Below the pieces are notes generated by a model. That model was given only the letters and a program-made list of their open reading frames with translations. It was not told the origin of the DNA and made no database searches. DNA of 5,455 nt, from contig JAJRCL010000086.1 in assembly GCA_028679035.1 (NCBI GenBank), forward strand, positions 1-5,455. The letters are read 5' to 3'. Source of the stretch: Methanomicrobiales archaeon (GTDB lineage Archaea; Halobacteriota; Methanomicrobia; Methanomicrobiales; JACTUA01). The position numbers and the translations under genes are program-made. Positions 1-4,923 of this stretch are shown piece by piece; the stretch's first letter is position 1, and every line of letters begins with the position of its first letter.

Positions 1-345
1 AACGAGCATGGCATGCTCCATCCAGTGAAACAGGGGAGGGTTGAACTCCCCGCCGGCGGTGCTCTCCCAGATTCCGATGATCGTTTTCCTGGCAAACCAC
101 AAGGTCGATGCCTCATCGAGCCAGAGGGAGTTGTAACCCAGGTGGATAAAGCGCAGTATCCCGCCGATGATCGTGATGAGGAGAAGGACCTGGACATAAC
201 GGCTCCGGAGAAGGCAGGTACGGATATGTTCCCATTGTAGATCCCGTACCCGTACGGGGCACACCGCCTCGTCGAGCGCCGGATTGAACGTGGCCAATTT
301 TTTCAGTTTGCGAGATGAACTCTTCTTTCCCTGTCCAGCAGTCAT
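1..345 (-). CDS. GT-C membrane glycosyltransferase, PMT/ArnT-like (N-terminal part, cut by left edge)
   Basis: The minus strand is open from an ATG at 345-343 to the window edge, giving 115 codons of an incomplete gene. After a basic, cytoplasmic-looking N-terminus (GKKSSSRKLKKL, residues 6-17) there is a hydrophobic helix at about 51-66. It is followed by RFIHLGYNSLWLDEAST, with the acidic pair D77-E78, and then NPPLFHW (102-108). An Asp-Glu pair in the first outer loop followed by an 'xPPL' segment is typical of the GT39/GT83 (PMT, ArnT, PMT_2) superfamily, which transfers sugar from a polyprenyl-phosphate donor on the outer membrane face. The acceptor cannot be told from this fragment. An in-frame ATG at 453 would add 36 residues of poor character that run through two DNA hairpins, so I prefer 345, although no good ribosome binding site precedes it. 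It lies downstream of the GT87-like gene on the same strand. Family assignment is fairly sure; specificity is unknown. Confidence 0.85.
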   Translation of the reverse strand, partial: MTAGQGKKSSSRKLKKLATFNPALDEAVCPVRVRDLQWEHIRTCLLRSRYVQVLLLITIIGGILRFIHLGYNSLWLDEASTLWFARKTIIGIWESTAGGEFNPPLFHWMEHAMLV

Positions 346-381
346 GAATGCCCCCGCAGGATCGCCGGATCTGCAAAACGC

Positions 382-411
382 CGGGACTGATGGTCCCGCT
401 GCGGTGCAGCG
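382..411. repeat. Two abutting perfect hairpins in the gap between the two minus-strand genes
   Basis: Positions 382-387 (CGGGAC) pair perfectly with 393-398 (GTCCCG) around a 5-base loop. Positions 397-402 (CGCTGC) pair with 406-411 (GCAGCG) around a 3-base loop. The two stems share two bases, so they could stack or compete in RNA. On the minus strand the structure lies 58 bases past the stop codon at 469 and about 37 bases before the ATG at 345, and is followed by a short TTTT at 377-374. It could be a terminator or processing site for the upstream gene, or a structured leader of the downstream gene. The pairing is seen directly; the role is unknown. Confidence 0.5.
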
Positions 412-413
412 CG

Positions 414-422
414 TAAAATTAC
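414..422 (-). promoter_or_regulatory. Weak TATA-like box possibly serving the left-edge glycosyltransferase
   Basis: The minus strand reads GTAATTTTA here, the most A/T-rich stretch between the two minus-strand genes. An archaeal start about 25 bases downstream would fall near 391, inside the hairpin pair, giving a leader of roughly 45 bases before the ATG at 345. The match to a TATA box is weak, and read-through from the upstream gene is equally possible. Confidence 0.2.
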
Positions 423-468
423 CCGCGATGTATACAGATCTGCCCCCGGACATCTCATAATCGTTGTG

Positions 469-1803
469 TTATGCAGAAGGAGAACCCTTCATGCGAACCA
501 GGGATCGCAGGCGTGCCGGTAAAGCCCGGAGATCACCGTGAAGATCCGTATCGCTGCGGACCGCATAGTACACGGCAATGCTCACGACGATCCATTTCAC
601 GGCAAAGAACAGGAACGCCGCATACCATCCGGCGGTGAGCGGGGCTGCAACGTAACTGAGGTTGACGTAGAGCTTCCCGAACATGAGCGGGAATTCGATG
701 TACACCATCGCCTGCACCAGGTAAAAGAGCAGGATTCCCCGGACCGATCCGGCAAGCAGAATCGCAAGGAAGGGAGTCAGCCAAAGAATATACTGTGGGC
801 TGTGAAACCGGGAGAAAAATACCGCGGTAAATAACAGCAGGAGCACAATCACGATGAGACGCCGCCCTTCTCCCCGCCGCGCGGTCAGGGCGAGTGCAAC
901 AAGAGCGGCAAACCCCGCCACCATCAGGATGTACATCCCGGTGGAGATCATATCGGTACTGACCGGCAGGTGCAGGACGTCCTGGAGAAGGAGGGCAAGG
1001 GTATTTGTCGGCGTATTGACGTAGAGACCGGCACCGGCACCTGCGGCAAAGAGATAGGTCTTGTAGGCAGCGGGATCCAGGAGCAGGGTCGGAATGGCGA
1101 GGATGATGACGATCGGGAGGCAGACCTTTGCCGCCCGGCGCAGCTCTTCACGGACTGACGTTGCTGCAGAGGCGTGCAGGAGCGCCGGGGGCAGTGCAAG
1201 GAGGGGGAAGATCTTTGCGAGGAACCCCAGAGCAATCGCCGCGTACCCCTTTCCCGCTGCACCATAGAGCACAAAGAGAATCCCGGTAACGAGAAGAAAT
1301 GTGGGGAAGGCATCGTATTTGGTGATAGCAAAGTATCCGGCGGAAAATGCAGTTGCGGACAGGATCCCGCACAGGAAGGCAGTCTTTTCCTGGTACAGGC
1401 GAAGGGCTGCGAGGTAGACGCAGGCGGCGATCAGGGCATCGAAAACCGCCATAATCCCGATATACCCCAGTATATAGACCATGGGATTCGCCGTCCCCAG
1501 GGTAAAAATGAGGGGCAGGAGAACCGGCACAAGGAAGAGCACCGGATACTCGATGGAGAAATCGAGGAACGGGATCTTCCCCGCAAGGACCTGGGTGGCA
1601 TACCCATAGTACAATGAGATGTCGAAAAAGTCCACGAACGAGGAGAAGACTCCTACGGTCAGGACGACGGTGAACAGTTTGGTGACGAACGAGAGTGCCA
1701 CAACTCCCGCGATGTGTTTTTTGACTACCGCAGGATCCTGCGTCTCGATGGCTATGCCGGGGAGCTGGATGGTCTGCAGGGTCTTTTTCCTCTTCGGTGG
1801 CAT
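469..1803 (-). CDS. Polytopic membrane glycosyltransferase, GT87/DUF2029-like
   Basis: This 444-residue protein has a basic N-terminus (MPPKRKK) and roughly ten or more hydrophobic segments. It is probably a GT-C fold enzyme that uses a polyprenyl-phosphate sugar, as mycobacterial PimE and related GT87 mannosyltransferases do. The family-like signs are an acidic residue and tyrosines after the first helix (DISLYYGYA from D61), then EYP at 85-87 before the second helix. Further on come KYDAFP (162-167), AKIFPLLALPP (196-206) and SPQYILWLTPF (335-345). The C-terminus is basic (about 416-440) and probably cytoplasmic. The frame stays open upstream to a TTG at 1875, but the ATG at 1803 is the better start: it yields the usual short N-tail and sits about 25-30 bases from a TATA-like box, implying a nearly leaderless mRNA. 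The stop is TAA at 471-469. It is transcribed away from the SDR operon and towards the PMT-like gene. Sugar and acceptor are unknown. Confidence 0.85.
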   Translation of the reverse strand: MPPKRKKTLQTIQLPGIAIETQDPAVVKKHIAGVVALSFVTKLFTVVLTVGVFSSFVDFFDISLYYGYATQVLAGKIPFLDFSIEYPVLFLVPVLLPLIFTLGTANPMVYILGYIGIMAVFDALIAACVYLAALRLYQEKTAFLCGILSATAFSAGYFAITKYDAFPTFLLVTGILFVLYGAAGKGYAAIALGFLAKIFPLLALPPALLHASAATSVREELRRAAKVCLPIVIILAIPTLLLDPAAYKTYLFAAGAGAGLYVNTPTNTLALLLQDVLHLPVSTDMISTGMYILMVAGFAALVALALTARRGEGRRLIVIVLLLLFTAVFFSRFHSPQYILWLTPFLAILLAGSVRGILLFYLVQAMVYIEFPLMFGKLYVNLSYVAAPLTAGWYAAFLFFAVKWIVVSIAVYYAVRSDTDLHGDLRALPARLRSLVRMKGSPSA

Positions 1804-1827
1804 TCCATACAAGCTGAGGACAATGCT

Positions 1828-1835
1828 GATAAAAA
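1828..1835 (-). promoter_or_regulatory. TATA-like box for the GT87-like gene
   Basis: The minus strand reads TTTTTATC here, in otherwise GC-rich DNA. Its centre is about 28 bases upstream of the ATG at 1803, so an archaeal transcription start would fall at or within a few bases of the start codon. No ribosome binding site is visible before that ATG, which fits a leaderless transcript. The 8-base palindrome AATCGATT (1838-1845) lies immediately upstream, where TFB or a regulator could contact. Inferred from sequence and spacing only. Confidence 0.45.
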
Positions 1836-1874
1836 GGAATCGATTTCCCTCCACAATGGGCCGGCCGACCCGCA

Positions 1875-1937
1875 ATGGCAGGGAATCCGATACTTTAATT
1901 CAGCGACCTGCCGAATTGATCTGCATTATCCTGCCAT
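1875..1937. repeat. Repeated CCTGCC(AT) element around the SDR operon promoter
   Basis: CCTGCCAT occurs on the minus strand at 1882-1875 and on the plus strand at 1930-1937, the latter running into the ATG at 1936. A third CCTGCC lies at 1907-1912. The copies at 1877-1882 and 1907-1912 form an inverted repeat with centres 30 bases apart, close to three helical turns, and flank the TATA-like box at 1892-1900. This arrangement resembles operator sites, but the hexamer is short and chance cannot be excluded. Confidence 0.35.
1892..1900 (+). promoter_or_regulatory. TATA-like box for the SDR-flippase-GT2 operon
   Basis: ACTTTAATT is the only A/T-rich run in this stretch. A start about 25 bases downstream, near 1921, would give a leader of about 15 bases before the ATG at 1936. 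No ribosome binding site precedes that ATG, whereas the downstream genes have one. This fits the common archaeal pattern of a short-leader first gene and internal genes with Shine-Dalgarno sites. Together with the minus-strand box it makes 1804-1935 a divergent promoter region. Confidence 0.45.
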
Positions 1938-2931
1938 GACAACTGTTCTCGTCACCGGTGTCGCCGGGTTCATCGGCTCGAACCTTGCACAGGCCCTGCT
2001 CAACCGGAACTACCGGGTCATTGGGATCGACAACCTGTCCCAGGGATATCGCAGGAATATCGCCGCATTCAGCGATCATCCTTCGTTTGAATTCCATGCG
2101 ATCGACGTCAGAGATGGCCCACTCCTTGATCCGCTTGCAGCCCGGGCTGACGTGATCATTCATCTCGCGGCTTTCAAAATCCCCCGGTACGGGCATGCCC
2201 TGGACACCCTGCAGGTCAATACCCACGGGATGCGTAATATTCTCACAACGGCGGCAAAGAACGGGACCCGGGTCGTCTTTGCATCCACCTCGGACGTCTA
2301 TGGGAGAAATCCCGACCTCCCGTTCCATGAAGGGAGTGACCTGTGGATGGGGCCGAGCACGGTGAAACGGTGGGCGTATGCGGTGTCCAAGATCTTTGAT
2401 GAGCACCTCTGCTTCGCCTTCCAGGAAGAAGCCGCCCTTCCAGTCACCATTCTGCGGCTCTTTGGCGGCTACGGGCCGAACCAGAACCTCACCTGGTGGG
2501 GAGGACCGCAGTCGGTCTTCATCACCGCCGCCCTGCGGGGGGAGCCGATGGAGATCCATGGCAATGGCCGGCAGACCCGCTCGTTTACCTACGTCTCCGA
2601 CATCGTTGAAGGGATCATCCGCTGTACCGAAGACAAGCACGCGGTTGGCGAGGTCTTCAATATTGGAAGCACCGAGGAGATCGCCATCATCGACCTCGCC
2701 TCCCTGATCTGGGAACTGGCAGGAAAGGGAGAGCCCCGGTTTACTATGGTTTCCTATCGCACGTTCGGCAAGTACGAGGACGTGGTACGCCGGATCCCGG
2801 ATCCCGGAAAGGCCCAGCGCCTCCTGGGGTTTGCACCAGATGTGCGGCTGCGGGACGGTCTCCAGAAGACGATCGCATGGCAGCGCAAACTCCTTGCGGA
2901 AGATCCAGCAGCAGCAGGAGGCGGCGAATGA
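1936..2931 (+). CDS. Extended-SDR nucleotide-sugar epimerase/dehydratase, paralog 1 (Thr-Ser-Asp type)
   Basis: This 331-residue protein has the usual length of an extended short-chain dehydrogenase acting on nucleotide sugars, and is probably cytoplasmic and NAD-dependent. The Rossmann motif TGVAGFIG covers residues 7-14, with D32 at the end of the second strand for the NAD ribose and D57-V58 near the adenine. The HLAAFKIPRYG segment covers 76-86. The catalytic segment is STSDVYG (117-123) with YAVSK (Y148, K152). GGPQSVF (189-195) and R215 lie in the substrate-binding half. The Thr-Ser-Asp differs from the Thr-Asp-Glu of RmlB-type 4,6-dehydratases and resembles the Thr-Ser-Glu of GDP-mannose dehydratase or UDP-xylose synthase with Asp for Glu, so 4-epimerase, dehydratase or decarboxylase are all possible. 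The frame is open upstream, but the ATG at 1936 puts the glycine motif at the normal distance from the N-terminus. It is first in the operon and overlaps the next gene by 4 bases (ATGA). Family certain, reaction unknown. Confidence 0.93.
   Translation: MTTVLVTGVAGFIGSNLAQALLNRNYRVIGIDNLSQGYRRNIAAFSDHPSFEFHAIDVRDGPLLDPLAARADVIIHLAAFKIPRYGHALDTLQVNTHGMRNILTTAAKNGTRVVFASTSDVYGRNPDLPFHEGSDLWMGPSTVKRWAYAVSKIFDEHLCFAFQEEAALPVTILRLFGGYGPNQNLTWWGGPQSVFITAALRGEPMEIHGNGRQTRSFTYVSDIVEGIIRCTEDKHAVGEVFNIGSTEEIAIIDLASLIWELAGKGEPRFTMVSYRTFGKYEDVVRRIPDPGKAQRLLGFAPDVRLRDGLQKTIAWQRKLLAEDPAAAGGGE
2509..2544 (+). repeat. Near-identical 36-base block shared with paralog 2 (copy 1)
   Basis: Bases 2509-2544 match 3501-3536 with one mismatch: 23 identical bases, one C/G difference, then 12 identical bases. 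Both encode QSVFITAALRGE. The codons immediately outside differ at several third positions, so the similarity ends sharply on both sides. The block lies in the substrate-binding half of the two SDR paralogs. Confidence 0.7.
2916..2921 (+). promoter_or_regulatory. Ribosome binding site of SDR paralog 2
   Basis: AGGAGG lies six bases before the ATG at 2928. This strong archaeal Shine-Dalgarno match decides the start, because the frame is open further upstream (to 2877 and beyond) inside the preceding gene. The coding sequence of paralog 1 carries the site within its last codons, consistent with translational coupling. Confidence 0.8.
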
Positions 2932-3914
2932 ACGCCCGGGTACTCATCACCGGTTCCGCCGGATTCCTCGGCACCAACCTGGTTCCTGCCCTGGTTGCGA
3001 AAGGCTACGCTGTCATCGGATTGGATAACCTGATGCACGGCCACCGTTCCGCTGTCCGGGAACTCGAGGGGACCGGGTTCCGGTTCATCGAAGGGGATGT
3101 GCGGGACATCGCAACGGTACGTGCAGCAGCAGATGGCGCGGATGTGATCATCCACTTCGCCGAGGCCAAGATCCCACGGTACGGTGGGACGCGGGCAACC
3201 CTTGAAGCCAACGTCATCGGGACAGAAAACGTTCTTGCCGTGGCGGCTCAGAACGGAGCACGGGTGATCTACGGTTCAACCGACGAGGTGTACGGGAAGA
3301 ACCCGGAACGCTGGCTGAACGAGGAAGCAGCGCTGGTCCTCGGCCAGACAAATGTGAACCGATGGGCGTATGCCGCATCGAAACTCCTGTCTGAACAGCT
3401 CTGTTTTGCCTACCAGGAAAGCCACGGCGTGAAGATGACGATCCTTCGCTACACCTCCGGATACGGGATCCACCAGTCCCTTGACTGGCAGGGCGGTCCC
3501 CAGTCGGTCTTCATCACCGCCGCGCTGCGGGGGGAGAAGATCCCGATCCACGGAGACGGGCTGCAGTCCCGCACTTTCACCCATGCCGGGGATATGGTGC
3601 GGGGGACGGTGCTCGCTCTCGAGAGCCCGTATGCAGACGGAGAGATTTTCAATATCGGCAGCAGGGACGAGATCACGATCATCAACCTCGCCTACCTGAT
3701 CTGGCGCCTCGTAAAAAATCCGCAGAAACCCCGGCTTGAATTTGTCCCGTACACCGATTTTTCCCGGAATTACGAGGATGTACGGCACCGCGCCCTGGAC
3801 ATCTCCAAGGCGTCCTACCTCCTCGGATACGAGCCGCGGGTGAACCTTGCAGACGGCCTCCGGGAAACCATCCAGTGGCAGGCCTCCATGCTCGGATCCC
3901 CGGGAGAGATCTGA
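2928..3914 (+). CDS. Extended-SDR nucleotide-sugar dehydratase/epimerase, paralog 2 (Thr-Asp-Glu type)
   Basis: This 328-residue NAD-dependent extended SDR is a tandem paralog of the gene before it. A hand alignment of residues 61-260, gap-free in this stretch, gives about half identity (105 of 200 by my count). The glycine motif TGSAGFLG is at 8-15 with D33 following. HFAEAKIPRYG is at 76-86, the catalytic segment STDEVYG at 117-123, and YAASK at Y148-K152. GGPQSVF at 189-195 and R215 are kept. Thr118-Asp119-Glu120 plus Tyr148 is the residue set used by RmlB-type 4,6-dehydratases, so this copy is the better candidate for a sugar 4,6-dehydration step, whereas the first copy has Ser-Asp there. 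The start is an ATG in a 4-base ATGA overlap with the previous stop, behind an AGGAGG site. A stretch of a few extra residues near 263-283 separates the two C-termini. The two proteins may act in sequence or as a heterodimer (inference). Family certain, substrate unknown. Confidence 0.93.
   Translation: MNARVLITGSAGFLGTNLVPALVAKGYAVIGLDNLMHGHRSAVRELEGTGFRFIEGDVRDIATVRAAADGADVIIHFAEAKIPRYGGTRATLEANVIGTENVLAVAAQNGARVIYGSTDEVYGKNPERWLNEEAALVLGQTNVNRWAYAASKLLSEQLCFAYQESHGVKMTILRYTSGYGIHQSLDWQGGPQSVFITAALRGEKIPIHGDGLQSRTFTHAGDMVRGTVLALESPYADGEIFNIGSRDEITIINLAYLIWRLVKNPQKPRLEFVPYTDFSRNYEDVRHRALDISKASYLLGYEPRVNLADGLRETIQWQASMLGSPGEI
3501..3536 (+). repeat. Near-identical 36-base block shared with paralog 1 (copy 2)
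   Basis: This is the partner of 2509-2544, with a single mismatch. Twelve consecutive codons are kept, all but one identically, including choices for Ser, Leu and Arg that have six codons each. The two proteins are only about half identical over the surrounding 200 residues. Confidence 0.7.
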
Positions 3915-3929
3915 ACAGCATGCGGATTC

Positions 3930-3934
3930 AGGTG
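3930..3934 (+). promoter_or_regulatory. Ribosome binding site fixing the GTG start of the flippase-like gene
   Basis: AGGTG, part of the archaeal consensus GGAGGTGAT, ends five bases before the GTG at 3940. It favours that GTG over the in-frame GTG at 3934 (which overlaps the site) and over the TTG at 3847, which lies inside the preceding gene. Confidence 0.6.
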
Positions 3935-3939
3935 TGGAT

Positions 3940-4923
3940 GTGACGGCAGTAGAAGAAGCCTGCCCGCAGGAACCGGGATCGCAGACGAGGCCGAACCGGT
4001 GGCTCACCCCGGTCCTTCTGCTTGCCGGTTTCATCATCCTCCTCTTTTTCCTGATCCGATCGAACCTGGTAGAAGAGTACCGGATCATCCTGGGGATCGA
4101 TCCGTTCCTTTTTGCCATCGCATTTCTCCTCTCTCTGGCAAGTATCGGGGTGAAAGTCTACCGGTGGCAGTACCTGTCCGCCCATTATGGGACCCGTATC
4201 TCCTGGTCCCATGCAGCACTCGCGAGCGTGCCGAGCTTGTTTTTTGCGAACATCACCCCGGGGAAAGCGGGAGATCTGTACAAGGCGTATTACATGCGTA
4301 AACGGCACCTCCTCGCGTACCTGAATGGGATCTCCATGATTTTTTACGAACGGTTTTCCGAGCTTTCCCTTCTCTTCCTCGTCGGTGCCCTTTTTCTCTT
4401 TGCCCCGGCGGACGAAAACATAGTCATCATGCTTGAGGCGACACTGGTCATCCTCCTCATCCTGGTCGCGGTCTACTGGAGAGCGGATTTTGTCCTGGAA
4501 CGACTGAAGCGCCTGCTCGTGCGGCTCCCGTTTACCACCCCGGAAATCTGTGGCGACCTGCAGATCCGTAAGCTTTCCGTTGCACCGCTCGCCGGTGTGT
4601 TTGCCATAACGCTTGCATCCCTCACGCTGGAATTCGTTCGCCTCTGGGTCGTGGTGCGGGCATTGGGGTACTCCCTGTCCCTGCTGGACACCGCGGTATT
4701 CCTCTCCATCGCAGTGATTGCCGGCCTTGTTTCCCAGATACCCCTGGGAATCGGGGTGATGGAGGGATCTCTTGACTATTTGTTCCGTTCTGCCGGCCTG
4801 GATCCTGCCGGCTCCATGGCGATCGTCCTCACCGATCGTGTAATTTCGATGTATTTTGCTCTTGTCCTCGGTTTCGTTGTTTCGAAATTCGCATTTGACG
4901 AAATGGAGCGTGGTGCCCCGTGA
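3940..4923 (+). CDS. Flippase-fold membrane protein, LPG-synthase-TM/UPF0104 family (AglD C-terminal-like)
   Basis: This 327-residue polytopic protein has hydrophobic segments at about 22-39, 55-72, 92-104, 141-155, 162-180, 213-238, 250-266 and 296-316. The family marks are NITPGKAGDLYKAYY (104-118), YERFSEL (136-142) and PLGIGVMEG (268-276), which match the 'PGxxGE' and 'PxGxGxxE' patterns of the LPG_synthase_TM (PF03706) family. Members of that family include a flippase-like domain and the C-terminal half of Haloferax AglD, where it is fused to a GT2 dolichyl-phosphate mannose synthase domain. Here a GT2 gene follows directly with a 4-base GTGA overlap, so the two halves appear as separate, coupled genes. 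The likely role is to hold the GT2 enzyme at the membrane or to help move its lipid-linked product. The GTG start at 3940 is chosen from the AGGTG site; the frame upstream lies within the preceding gene. The gap to that gene is 25 bases. Family fairly sure; flipping activity is unproven. Confidence 0.88.
   Translation: MTAVEEACPQEPGSQTRPNRWLTPVLLLAGFIILLFFLIRSNLVEEYRIILGIDPFLFAIAFLLSLASIGVKVYRWQYLSAHYGTRISWSHAALASVPSLFFANITPGKAGDLYKAYYMRKRHLLAYLNGISMIFYERFSELSLLFLVGALFLFAPADENIVIMLEATLVILLILVAVYWRADFVLERLKRLLVRLPFTTPEICGDLQIRKLSVAPLAGVFAITLASLTLEFVRLWVVVRALGYSLSLLDTAVFLSIAVIAGLVSQIPLGIGVMEGSLDYLFRSAGLDPAGSMAIVLTDRVISMYFALVLGFVVSKFAFDEMERGAP
4912..4915 (+). promoter_or_regulatory. Short ribosome binding site of the GT2 gene
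   Basis: GGTG lies four bases before the GTG at 4920, with a GGAG further back at 4905-4908. Both are within the last codons of the flippase-like gene. The match is modest, so translation of the GT2 gene probably relies on the GTGA stop-start overlap. Confidence 0.4.

Noticed and set aside
13..240. A 75-codon plus-strand frame at the left edge
   Set aside because: It lies opposite the PMT-like gene and has a charged, featureless translation.
113..376. An 87-codon minus-strand frame overlapping the left-edge glycosyltransferase
   Set aside because: The other minus frame gives the LWLDEAS and NPPLFHW motifs and a membrane helix, so this one is a frame shadow.
346..453. A 36-residue N-terminal extension of the left-edge glycosyltransferase from an ATG at 453
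   Set aside because: The extension has no helix or family feature, passes through two hairpins, and is not needed. It remains a possible alternative start.
1804..1875. A 24-residue N-terminal extension of the GT87-like protein from a TTG at 1875
   Set aside because: It needs a TTG start and would put the proposed TATA box inside coding sequence. The ATG at 1803 fits the promoter spacing better.
1714..1935. A 74-residue extension of SDR paralog 1
   Set aside because: It runs antisense through the start of the GT87-like gene and would push the NAD-binding glycine motif far from the N-terminus, which is unlike the family.
1900..2640. A 246-codon open frame on the minus strand opposite SDR paralog 1
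   Set aside because: It lies antisense to a gene with clear SDR motifs, and its translation shows no domain or plausible composition. Long antisense frames are common in GC-rich coding DNA.
2877..2927. A 17-residue extension of SDR paralog 2
   Set aside because: The AGGAGG site and ATGA overlap mark the ATG at 2928, which gives the normal N-terminus for the family.
3276..4118. A 280-codon open frame on the minus strand across SDR paralog 2 and the next gene
   Set aside because: It runs antisense across two well-supported genes and their junction, has no recognisable motif, and has no promoter or ribosome binding site that I can see.
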